Assembly: GCA_039889245.1 (NCBI GenBank)
Contig: JAZGVH010000002.1
Coordinates: forward strand, 2,852,001-2,916,000
Reading direction: 5' to 3'
From: Dermatophilaceae bacterium Soc4.6
GTDB lineage: Bacteria > Actinomycetota > Actinomycetes > Actinomycetales > Dermatophilaceae
DNA: 64,000 nucleotides
In this document: piece after piece, positions 9,380 to 16,612 of the stretch
Numbering within the stretch: position 1 is the stretch's first letter
How the letters are laid out: every line of letters starts with the position of its first letter
Program-made: the position numbers and the translations under genes
The notes under the pieces: model-generated
Told to the model about the DNA's origin: nothing
What the model saw: only the letters and a program-made list of their open reading frames with translations
The model's database searches: none

Positions 9380-11018
9380 GCACGTGCTCGACGCCACCGC
9401 GATGGCCCGGGCCGTCCTGAGCGACCCGCAGTTCTCCTTCCCGGCGATGCCCCGCACCGTCCCCGGCCTCGTCACGGTCACCACACCCACCGGTGTCATC
9501 GTCGACGGCGGACCGAGCCGACAGGCCTTCCAGGGTGCCTCCGCGACGCACCTGCCACGGGTCATGGGCCTGCTCGACGGCACCCGCGACGTCGATGCCG
9601 TCGCGACGGCGGCCGGTCTCGCCCGGGCGGAGGCCTGGACGATCCTGTCGCTGCTCTACTCGACCGGGCTGGTGGAGGAGGCTCGGGGCGATGCGGCCGT
9701 CGACCACGACGACCCCACTGCCTGCTTCCTCTCCCGCTCGATCGACACCACCCGGGTCAACCGCAACGGCACCGAGGCCCTCGACCGGCTGCGCCGGTCG
9801 GTGGTCGGCGTGGTGTCGACCGACGCACCGTGGGCCGAGCTGGTCGCCCGGCTGCTCGAGGCCGAGTCGGTCGGCAGCGTCTGGGTCGAAGACCGGGTGC
9901 GCGACGACCGACCCGCGGGCGACCTGCTGCTGGTCGTCGGGGACGGTCCCGAGGCCGAGGCGGCCGCGTTGTCCGCGCGCGGGTCCTCGTCCGTCCTCCC
10001 GATCCACGTCGACGGGGCTGCGGTGCACGCGGGTCCGGTGCTCGACGGCGCTCACACCACCTGCGCCAGCTGTGCGATGCGCCAACGGCGCACGCTCCTG
10101 GCGCCCGAGGCGCCCGAGGCGTCGACGCCGGGCAGCGCCGACCGCGAGCTCGCTGCGCTGCTCGTGGTGCGTGACGTGGTCGCCCTGCTCTCCCGCGTGG
10201 GGACCACTGCCGCAAGCCGCTTCGTCGTGACGACGCGACTCGACGACCTCGTCCAGACCGCCCGGGTCGTCGTGCCACACCCGTCGTGTCCCGTGTGCAT
10301 GGACCCGAGCGCCTCCGACGGCGACGGCGGCCTGCCGCTGGGCTGGGCCTACACGCACTCGGTGGCCTTTCCCCCGCGCGACGGCCTGAACCCCAAGGAC
10401 CACCAGGTGCACTACCAGTCGGGCAACATCGCCCTGCAACGACGCCACCGCGTGTGGCCCGCGTCGCCGCGGGTCGCGCTGCCGGCTCGGGAGGTGGACG
10501 CCGGCCACCCCGTGCGCCTCGACGTCGTCGGTGACCTGCTGGTGCGGACCGTCGGTCTGCGCAACGGACCCTCCGGCAGCTCCTCCCGGGTCGACCGCTG
10601 GTGCGCAACGGGTGGCAACCTGGGGTCGCCGTCGGCCTACCTCGTCGCGCGTCGGGTCGACGGCCTGCGACCTGGCGTCTACGGCTTCCAGAGCCAGGAT
10701 GCGTCGCTCGCCCTCCTGCCGTGGGCCGACCCCGAGACGGCGCTCGCGGGTGTCCCTGACGTGCCGGCCGTCGTGGTCCTCACGGGCGGGCTGGACACCG
10801 TCGCGACGAAGTACGGCGCGTTCGCCTGGCGCATCCTGCACCTCGACGCGGGCGCGGCGATGGCCCAGGCCCATGCGCTGGCTGTCGCGGCCGGTCTGCG
10901 GCTGCTTGCCGTGCCGGTCTGGGACGACGCCGCGCTCGCCGAGCTGCTGGCCAGCGACCCCGACGCCGAACCCGTCACCGCGGTCTTCGGCGTCCTCGAG
11001 AAGGGACCCGTCCGATGA
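9372..11018 (+). CDS. RRE / ThiF-like / SagB-type dehydrogenase fusion
   Basis: This 548-residue protein starts at GTG 9372 (GTG 9363 is also possible). Residues about 28-105 look like a RiPP recognition element (PqqD-like winged helix: VTTPTGVIVDGG, then LLDGTRDVDAVATAAGL and ILSLLYSTGLVEE). The middle is a degenerate E1-like region with CASC (231-234) and CPVC (306-309). From about 350 on it is a nitroreductase-fold flavin dehydrogenase of the SagB type (HYQSGNIALQRRHR, then GGLDTVATKYGAFAWRILHL and AMAQAHALAVAAGLRLL). It should bind the leader and oxidise azolines to azoles with FMN. Its stop overlaps the next start. Confidence 0.82.
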   Translation: MAEHVLDATAMARAVLSDPQFSFPAMPRTVPGLVTVTTPTGVIVDGGPSRQAFQGASATHLPRVMGLLDGTRDVDAVATAAGLARAEAWTILSLLYSTGLVEEARGDAAVDHDDPTACFLSRSIDTTRVNRNGTEALDRLRRSVVGVVSTDAPWAELVARLLEAESVGSVWVEDRVRDDRPAGDLLLVVGDGPEAEAAALSARGSSSVLPIHVDGAAVHAGPVLDGAHTTCASCAMRQRRTLLAPEAPEASTPGSADRELAALLVVRDVVALLSRVGTTAASRFVVTTRLDDLVQTARVVVPHPSCPVCMDPSASDGDGGLPLGWAYTHSVAFPPRDGLNPKDHQVHYQSGNIALQRRHRVWPASPRVALPAREVDAGHPVRLDVVGDLLVRTVGLRNGPSGSSSRVDRWCATGGNLGSPSAYLVARRVDGLRPGVYGFQSQDASLALLPWADPETALAGVPDVPAVVVLTGGLDTVATKYGAFAWRILHLDAGAAMAQAHALAVAAGLRLLAVPVWDDAALAELLASDPDAEPVTAVFGVLEKGPVR

Positions 11019-11779
11019 GTGCCGTCGTCACCACCCCCCGCAGCGGGAGCCAGCTGCTCGCCGAGCTCATGTCCGCCGTGCGCACCGACCGCCAGGACGT
11101 GCACCGGCCACCCCTCCCCGCGCGGGAAGGGGGTCCCCGGACCCTCGGGGGACGTGGGCTCGTGAGCCCGGTGCGACTGACGGCCGGGCATCCCGCCGAG
11201 CTGCCCTCCCGGAGCCTCGACGAGGTCCTCGAGCGCCGCCGCTCCGAGCGCTTCTTCACTGACGAGCCCGTCGGCCTCGAGGTCCTCACCGAGGCGCTGA
11301 GGTCGGCCCTCGCCGCCGACGACGACCTGTGGCCGTCAGCCCTGGAGTGGGCCACCCGACCCCAGCTGGTCGTCGCCGCCCTGCGCGTGGTCGGTCTCTC
11401 CCCGGGGCTCTATCGCTTCGAGGCCCCCACCTCGACCTACGTCCTGCTCGCCGAGGTCGACCGCGACGCGGTCGCGCAGATGGTGCTGCAGGTCGAGTAT
11501 GCCGATGCCCCGGTCATCGTGGCCGCCGTGGGATCCCCGGCTGACGCCGTCCACTCCCGGGGCGACCACGGGCTGAGGCTACTCCACCTGAGGGCCGGCA
11601 GCGTCTGCTACTCCACGCTGCTCGCCGCCTCCTTCCGCGGCCTGACCGGGAGCGTCTTCGCCGGCTTCCTGCCCAGCGGCCTGCGCCACCACGTGGTCGC
11701 CGACGGATACCACCTCTCCCAGGTCTTCGCCGTCGCACTCGGCCGTGCGAGCGCCTATCCCGAGACCCCGCCCGTCTGA
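11015..11779 (+). CDS. Second SagB-like nitroreductase-fold dehydrogenase
   Basis: This 254-residue single-domain protein has SLDEVLERRRSERFF (the N-terminal FMN-site segment), PGLYRFE, and LRLLHLRAGSVCYSTLLAAS followed by GLTGSVFAGF, the usual order in SagB-type azoline dehydrogenases. It comes straight after a gene that already has such a domain, so the cluster encodes two flavin dehydrogenases. They may oxidise different ring types or form a heterodimer in which one is inactive. ATG 11015 overlaps the previous stop. A hairpin at 11801-11826 separates it from the precursor genes. Confidence 0.82.
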   Translation: MSAVVTTPRSGSQLLAELMSAVRTDRQDVHRPPLPAREGGPRTLGGRGLVSPVRLTAGHPAELPSRSLDEVLERRRSERFFTDEPVGLEVLTEALRSALAADDDLWPSALEWATRPQLVVAALRVVGLSPGLYRFEAPTSTYVLLAEVDRDAVAQMVLQVEYADAPVIVAAVGSPADAVHSRGDHGLRLLHLRAGSVCYSTLLAASFRGLTGSVFAGFLPSGLRHHVVADGYHLSQVFAVALGRASAYPETPPV

Positions 11780-11800
11780 GCGCGGACAGGGCCACCAGCT

Positions 11801-11826
11801 CCTTCGTCCGTTGCCGCGGACGGAGG
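11801..11826 (+). terminator. Hairpin between dehydrogenase and first precursor gene
   Basis: CCTTCGTCCG (11801-11810) pairs with CGGACGGAGG (11817-11826), 10 pairs with one G-T wobble around the loop TTGCCG. It lies 22 bases after the dehydrogenase stop and 50 bases before the first precursor ATG. It may slow transcript decay or partly terminate. Confidence 0.5.
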
Positions 11827-11875
11827 CGATCCACCAGTCACACCACCTGCACCACCCCTCCGGAAAGGAAGCAAC

Positions 11876-12058
11876 ATGAGCACTCTCACGCAGGACAACG
11901 GGGACGAGCTGTTCGCCGAGGACCTGACGGTCTTCGACGTCGAGGCGCTGCCCGACGACGCGGCCCTGGCCTCGTTCGGCACGTTGTCGTCCGGCTCGTC
12001 CGCCTCGTGCCCCGCCTCGTCGGCGAGCTCCGCCGGCTCCGCCAGCTCGTGGGGCTGA
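11876..12058 (+). CDS. RiPP precursor peptide 1 (60 aa)
   Basis: The leader is acidic (DLTVFDVEALPDDAALASFG, residues 16-35), like thiopeptide/azole RiPP leaders with DLxVxxVExL patterns. The C-terminal part, about residues 36-60, is almost only Ser, Ala and Gly with one Cys (C45) and a terminal Trp-Gly. It shares SASCPASSASS with its three neighbours. A strong ribosome site (GGAAAGGAAGC) precedes ATG 11876. Ser and Cys here would be substrates for the YcaO enzyme (azolines) and the LanB pair (dehydroalanine). The leader/core border is inferred from where the four paralogues begin to align as Ser-rich. Confidence 0.9.
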   Translation: MSTLTQDNGDELFAEDLTVFDVEALPDDAALASFGTLSSGSSASCPASSASSAGSASSWG

Positions 12059-12063
12059 GCACG

Positions 12064-12255
12064 ATGGCCACCCCGAACGACGAGACCGGCTCGACCTTCG
12101 AGCTCACCGCCGCAGACCTCACCGACGGCTTCGCCGTCGAGGGCCTCGGTGACGAGACCGCGCTGGGCACCTGGGGCTCCGCGAGCTCCTGGAGCTCGGC
12201 CTCCTGCCCGGCCTCGACCGCCAGCACCGGCGGGTCGGCCTCCTCCTTCGGCTGA
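12064..12255 (+). CDS. RiPP precursor peptide 2 (63 aa)
   Basis: The leader reads ELTAADLTDGFAVEGLGDE (13-31), followed by TALGTWG and a Ser-rich core with one Cys (C48 in SASCPAS) and a Phe-Gly end. From residue 14 on it is nearly the same as precursor 4, so the two are recent duplicates. ATG 12064 lies five bases after the stop of precursor 1. An upstream in-frame ATG at 12007 is inside precursor 1 and would add a leader unlike the others, so it was not chosen. Confidence 0.9.
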   Translation: MATPNDETGSTFELTAADLTDGFAVEGLGDETALGTWGSASSWSSASCPASTASTGGSASSFG

Positions 12256-12280
12256 CCGGCACCACCACACCCACTCACCC

Positions 12281-12294
12281 GGCCCCGCGGGGCC
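12281..12294 (+). repeat. GC palindrome before precursor 3
   Basis: GGCCCCGCGGGGCC is a perfect 14-base palindrome 26 bases after the precursor 2 stop. It could fold as a short stem in the message. It is one of four hairpin-forming segments flanking the precursor genes. Confidence 0.4.
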
Positions 12295-12315
12295 ACCACG
12301 AAAGGACCCCATCCC

Positions 12316-12507
12316 ATGGACGCCTTCACCACCTTCGACGGCTCGGACGACCTCGTGCTCGTCGCCGAGGACATCGACGCCGAGGCCCTCGACGACCTCA
12401 CGGCGGCCGGCTTCACCTGCGCCGGCTCCTTCGCCTGCGCCGGATCGGCCTCGTGCCCGGCCTCGTCGGCCAGCAGCGGCAGCTCCTTCTCCTCTGCCGG
12501 GGGCTGA
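12316..12507 (+). CDS. RiPP precursor peptide 3 (63 aa, three Cys)
   Basis: This is the most divergent of the four. The leader is acidic (LVLVAEDIDAEALDDLTAAG, 13-32). The C-terminal part is FTCAGSFACAGSASCPASSA and onward, with three Cys (35, 41, 47) rather than one, and an Ala-Gly-Gly end. The shared SASCPASSASS is kept. ATG 12316 follows GAAAGGA at a suitable distance. If all Cys are cyclised, this product would carry three thiazoles and differ from the other three. Confidence 0.9.
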   Translation: MDAFTTFDGSDDLVLVAEDIDAEALDDLTAAGFTCAGSFACAGSASCPASSASSGSSFSSAGG

Positions 12508-12517
12508 CCCCCCAATC

Positions 12518-12542
12518 GGCGGGGCGACGCCGTCGCCCCGCC
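12518..12542 (+). terminator. Perfect 12-bp hairpin between precursors 3 and 4
   Basis: GGCGGGGCGACG (12518-12529) and CGTCGCCCCGCC (12531-12542) are exact reverse complements around one base. No T-run follows, and a further precursor gene begins 28 bases later. It could therefore protect the mRNA 3' end or attenuate transcription rather than end it fully. Confidence 0.55.
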
Positions 12543-12569
12543 GAAGCCCTCCTCACGACAGGACATCCC

Positions 12570-12764
12570 ATGGACCACCTCACCACCCCCTCCGGGGACC
12601 AGGCCATCGGCCTCACGGCCGCCGAGCTGACGGAGGCCTACGACGTCGAGGGTCTCGGTGACGAGACCGCTCTCGGCACCTGGGGCTCTGCGAGCTCGTG
12701 GAGCTCAGCCTCGTGCCCGGCCTCGTCGGCCAGCACGGTCGGCTCCGCCTCGTCGGCCGGCTGA
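12570..12764 (+). CDS. RiPP precursor peptide 4 (64 aa)
   Basis: This is a paralogue of precursor 2, sharing VEGLGDETALGTWGSASSW (26-44). The core keeps SASCPASSAST with a single Cys (C49) and ends Ser-Ala-Gly. The leader carries LTAAELTEAYDVEGLGDE. It differs from precursor 2 mainly in the last ten residues (TVGSASSAG against TGGSASSFG). ATG 12570 follows ACAGGACATCCC, a modest ribosome site. It is the last precursor before a strong hairpin. Confidence 0.9.
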   Translation: MDHLTTPSGDQAIGLTAAELTEAYDVEGLGDETALGTWGSASSWSSASCPASSASTVGSASSAG

Positions 12765-12766
12765 CC

Positions 12767-12795
12767 GGGGTGGGGGCCACCACGGCCCCCACCCC
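12767..12795 (+). terminator. Perfect 12-bp hairpin after precursor 4
   Basis: GGGGTGGGGGCC (12767-12778), loop ACCAC, GGCCCCCACCCC (12784-12795). It lies two bases after the last precursor stop. It probably separates abundant precursor message from the downstream enzyme genes, whether by termination or by blocking 3' decay. Confidence 0.6.
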
Positions 12796-12875
12796 ACCGG
12801 CTTCCTGCCCCCACCCGCCCACACCCCGCTCACCCCCGTCCCGGCCCCGCCGGGATCATCGCCCGAGGACCTGAC

Positions 12876-14012
12876 ATGACCATGGACCTGACCCGACCCG
12901 AGCCCGGCCTCGACGAGAGCGCCGTGCGCTGGTTCCTCATGACGACCCCCGAGCTCGCCGCCGACGTGGAGCACGTGCCCGGCCTCGACGGGCGCCCCAT
13001 GCTGCACGACCCCCACCGCGGCCGGTATGTCGCGCTGACCCCCGGGGCCGACCGCCTGACCCTGTGCTTCGACGGCCAGACCACCGGCGCCGACATCGTG
13101 AGCCGGGCCGGGTGGTCGCAGGGTGATCCTGTCGTCGCCCGGGTCGCCGTCATGGCGAGCGAGCTGCGGCAGCTCGGCTTCCTCACCGAGCCGGCGCAGG
13201 ACGAGGACGTGCGGGCCAGGGCCTCCCGCTTCGCCCTCAAGGAGCACCTCGTCAGGTTCCCCCTCGTCACCGACGTCGGTCGAGTCCTCGAGCCCGTCGT
13301 GGCGCCGGCGCGACGCGTCTCGGCGACCGCGATCGTCAGCGTCTGGCTCACCCTGGGTCTGATCGGCCTGGCCGTCGGGGCCTTCGCCCTGACCCACGTG
13401 CGGGTCGAGACGATGCCGGCCCACGCGTGGCTGCTGCTTCCCCTGCTCGTCCTGCAGATCGGGCTGCACGAGCTGTCGCACGCGCTTGTCTGCCAGTACC
13501 ACCGCGCGCCCGTCCGGTCGGCGGGTGTCGGGCTGATGCTCTACGTCATGCCGGTCGGCTACGTCGACCGCACCGACTCCCACCGGGTCCAGGGTCGGCC
13601 GGCCCGGGTCCTCATCTCGCTGGCCGGGCCACTGTCCGACCAGGTCTGGTTCGGCGTCGCCGGTGTGGTCGCGCTGACCGCCGGCACCGCCACCAGCCAG
13701 CTCGCCATGGTCATGCTCGTCCTGCAGGTGCTCCTCACTGCCATGAACCTCAACCCCTTCACCCCGTCGGACGGCTATCACGCGGTCACCGCCGCCTTCG
13801 GCGTCGTCAACCTGCGCGGCAAGTCCCTCGCCCTGGTCGTGCACCGCGTGCTCGGCAGCCCCCTGCCTGCTCACCTGCACCGGGTCAGCGACCGCGAACG
13901 ACGGGTCATGGTCGGCTACGGCCTCGCCTGCCTGGCCTTCGCCCTCGTCATCGCCCTCGTCATCGCCCTCTCCGTCGCCCGCTCGCTCGTCCACCTGATC
14001 GGAGCCCTGTGA
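12876..14012 (+). CDS. M50-type membrane zinc metalloprotease with N-terminal RRE-like region
   Basis: This 378-residue protein has two parts. Residues 1-115 include YVALTPGADRLTLCFDGQTT and a helical stretch with ELRQLGFL, resembling a PqqD-like winged helix that could bind leader peptides. Residues 150-378 form a polytopic membrane domain with the site-2-protease zinc motif HELSH (198-202) and the second motif NPFTPSDGYH (about 293-302), so the His, Glu and Asp needed for catalysis are there. It starts 80 bases after the last precursor hairpin and overlaps the LanB start. It probably removes leaders during export. This is inference; no other peptidase is seen in the cluster. Confidence 0.82.
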   Translation: MTMDLTRPEPGLDESAVRWFLMTTPELAADVEHVPGLDGRPMLHDPHRGRYVALTPGADRLTLCFDGQTTGADIVSRAGWSQGDPVVARVAVMASELRQLGFLTEPAQDEDVRARASRFALKEHLVRFPLVTDVGRVLEPVVAPARRVSATAIVSVWLTLGLIGLAVGAFALTHVRVETMPAHAWLLLPLLVLQIGLHELSHALVCQYHRAPVRSAGVGLMLYVMPVGYVDRTDSHRVQGRPARVLISLAGPLSDQVWFGVAGVVALTAGTATSQLAMVMLVLQVLLTAMNLNPFTPSDGYHAVTAAFGVVNLRGKSLALVVHRVLGSPLPAHLHRVSDRERRVMVGYGLACLAFALVIALVIALSVARSLVHLIGAL

Positions 14013-16612
14013 TGACCACCGTCGGCACCCGCACCGCCCTCGCCGAGGAGGCGACGGCCCCGCTGCCGGCGATCCTCGCCCCCTTCCGGGTCGACCGGGT
14101 CGCCGGCCTGTCGGTCGCCGCCCTCGACCTCGACGCCACGTCGTTCGACGACGTCTGCGCCGAGCTGGAGGTCGTCGACCGCTCCGTGCAGGAGCTGGCC
14201 GAGACGGTCAGCGACCTGCTCTACCGGCTGGTGCCGGCCCTGGACGACGACACCGCCACCCGCCGGATCGTCCTCGCCGTCCGGCGCACGTGCGCCTCGG
14301 GCACCCGGCGACCGCGCCCCGACGAGACCGAGCGCGTGGCCACGGCCCTGCAGGACCGCCTCGACCGGGGCGCTCGCGACCTCTTCGACCAGTGGGTCCT
14401 GGTGACCGGACGGCGCGAGGAGCTGCTGGCCCAGCTCGAGACGACCCACGCCGACGAGAGCGAGCGGGCCGGGCAGGCGCTGCGGCAGGCGCTCTGCGAC
14501 GAGCGGCTGGCGGCGGGCATCGCCCAGGCGAGCCCCTGGCTGGGGCAGTCGCTGCGCACCGCAGACCTGCGGCCGGGCAGGCGCGCCGCCCGCAGCGTCG
14601 GGGCCTACGTCACCCGGGCGGCCCGCAAGACGAGCCCCTTCTCGTGGCTGACATCGGTCTCCGCGTCGATCGACCTGACCGGCGAGCCGGGGGAGTCGGA
14701 GGAGTTGGGGGAGTGTCCAGCGGCCCGTCGGGGGGCGCCGGTCGAGGGCCTCACCGTCTCGCTCGTGCACCTCGTCGCATGGCTCGACGCCCTGGCCGCC
14801 GACGAGCACCTGCTGCAGGCCTTCGAGCTCGAGCCGTTGTGGACGCCCGGCCGCAACCCGCTGGCCGACGCCGTGCTCGTCCCGGAGGTGATGCGCCAGG
14901 AGGGGTTCGCCTGGCGCCAGGACCGGTCGGTGCACCTGCAGGAGCTCGGCCGGATCCTCGGCAAGCTGCAGCTCCTCGGCCGACGACCGGCTGGTGACTA
15001 CCTCGCCGCGGTCGGCGGAGAGGACGCCTTCGCCGCCGTCCGACGGCTCGTCGACGTCGGGGTGCTGCGGGTGGTCGCGCCGTGGGCCTACGGCGAGACC
15101 GACCGGCTCAGCCGTCTGGCCGAGGCGCTCGAACGGCTGGGCAACGAGCAGGCCCGGGCCGTCGCGACCACCCTGCGGGGGCTGGGCGCTGACGTCGCCG
15201 CGCTCGCCGCCGTGCTCGGGCCCGAGCGGGGCCGGGCCCTCGTCGCGGTCCGGGCCCGGGCGGAGGAGGCGATCGCCGCCTTCGGCGTCGCCGCCTCCGA
15301 GGCCGCCTTCACCGTCTACTCCGACATCAGCACCACGACGGCCCTGACGGGCGAGCCCCTGGGCCGGGTCGTGGACGACGAGCTGCTCTCACTGGGAGCG
15401 GCGTTGCGCCCCATGGTCTTCCGCTCGCACCTCTACGACCTGCTGCTCGATCGCTTCACGGCTCGCTACGGGGTCGGGGGGAGCTGCGACGACCTCGTCG
15501 ACTTCCTCTCCACCGTGTTCGACACCGGTGCGGACGGGCTGGCCGGGGTCCTGCGCGCCGTGCGGGCCGACGAGGCGACCAAGGGGACCCCCACCCCGCG
15601 GGCCAGCCTCCCGGTCGGTCACACCAGTGGACCGCCGTCGACGTCGGTGCTCTACCAGCTGGCCGCGTCGTCTTTCGAGGACGTCCGACGGGGAGACTTC
15701 GCCCTGGTGGTCAACCAGCTGCACACCGGGAGCGGCTCGCTGGTCAGCCGCTTCCACGGCCTCGACCGCGGCTCCCTGCGCCAGGCCCTGCAGTCGTGGT
15801 CCGCGCAGCTCTACCCCGGCGCCCGGGTCGTGGAGTTCGTCGCCTCGTGCGACACCAACGACATGCAGTCGGCCTGCGAGGGCACCTTCCCCCGGCTGCG
15901 GTGGCCCACGGAGCGACCGCTGTCCGGCGACCCGGTGGGCTCCCTCGACCTCGGCGACCTGGTGCTCACGCACGACGCCGAGCGGCAGGTGCTGGAGTTC
16001 AGCGCGGGCGACGGCAGCCCGGTCGCCCCCGTCTACATGGGTCTCGTCCCGGCGCACCTGCTCGGCGGGGCCGAGCGGGTCCTGGCGATGCTGGCCGACC
16101 CCTGGGTCAACGGGGCCTCGTCGGCCTGGCGCCGGCTGCCCCCCCTGCCGGCGCAGGGGGAGGGCACCCGCATCCTGCCCCGGCGCCAGCGCGGACGGCT
16201 GGTCGTGCGACGGGCCACCTGGACGGTGCGGGCGGCCGACCTGCCACGGGCAGCGACGGGTGAGTCGGCGGCCTCCTTCCTGCGCCGGCTCAACGTCTGG
16301 CGGCGCGGGGAGGGCATCCCCGACCACGTCTTCCTGCGGGTGAGGGCCGCCGGCGGAGGCTTCGCCACCGACGAGCGCAAGCCCTCGTTCCTGTCGTTCC
16401 TCAGCCCCCACAGCGTCGCTCAGCTCCTGACGCCGCTCGACAGCGCCGTGCAGGGCCTGACCTTCACCGAGGTCGCCCCGGGCGACACCGACCTGTGGCT
16501 GACCGCCACCGACGGCACGTCGTCCGTCGTCGAGCACCTCACCCACCTGCGGTGGGCCCGGCCGGCCCCGGCTGCCGCGGTCGACGGTGACGACCCGGGG
16601 ACGGGCCGGTGA
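14012..16612 (+). CDS. LanB-type dehydratase, glutamylation part
   Basis: The 866-residue protein matches the N-terminal (tRNA-Glu-dependent glutamylation) part of LanB enzymes, including RAARKTSPFSWLTSVS at about 203-217, the family's RxxxKxSPFxxLT motif. It lacks the C-terminal elimination domain, which is encoded as a separate protein next door. This split form is known from thiopeptide and goadsporin clusters. It would transfer glutamate from Glu-tRNA to Ser/Thr of the precursors. The start ATG overlaps the M50 gene stop, and the stop overlaps the next start (GTGA). Confidence 0.9.
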   Translation: MTTVGTRTALAEEATAPLPAILAPFRVDRVAGLSVAALDLDATSFDDVCAELEVVDRSVQELAETVSDLLYRLVPALDDDTATRRIVLAVRRTCASGTRRPRPDETERVATALQDRLDRGARDLFDQWVLVTGRREELLAQLETTHADESERAGQALRQALCDERLAAGIAQASPWLGQSLRTADLRPGRRAARSVGAYVTRAARKTSPFSWLTSVSASIDLTGEPGESEELGECPAARRGAPVEGLTVSLVHLVAWLDALAADEHLLQAFELEPLWTPGRNPLADAVLVPEVMRQEGFAWRQDRSVHLQELGRILGKLQLLGRRPAGDYLAAVGGEDAFAAVRRLVDVGVLRVVAPWAYGETDRLSRLAEALERLGNEQARAVATTLRGLGADVAALAAVLGPERGRALVAVRARAEEAIAAFGVAASEAAFTVYSDISTTTALTGEPLGRVVDDELLSLGAALRPMVFRSHLYDLLLDRFTARYGVGGSCDDLVDFLSTVFDTGADGLAGVLRAVRADEATKGTPTPRASLPVGHTSGPPSTSVLYQLAASSFEDVRRGDFALVVNQLHTGSGSLVSRFHGLDRGSLRQALQSWSAQLYPGARVVEFVASCDTNDMQSACEGTFPRLRWPTERPLSGDPVGSLDLGDLVLTHDAERQVLEFSAGDGSPVAPVYMGLVPAHLLGGAERVLAMLADPWVNGASSAWRRLPPLPAQGEGTRILPRRQRGRLVVRRATWTVRAADLPRAATGESAASFLRRLNVWRRGEGIPDHVFLRVRAAGGGFATDERKPSFLSFLSPHSVAQLLTPLDSAVQGLTFTEVAPGDTDLWLTATDGTSSVVEHLTHLRWARPAPAAAVDGDDPGTGR

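Noticed and set aside
12007-12063. Longer start for precursor 2
   Set aside because: It would lie inside precursor 1 and add a basic stretch unlike the leaders of the other three precursors.
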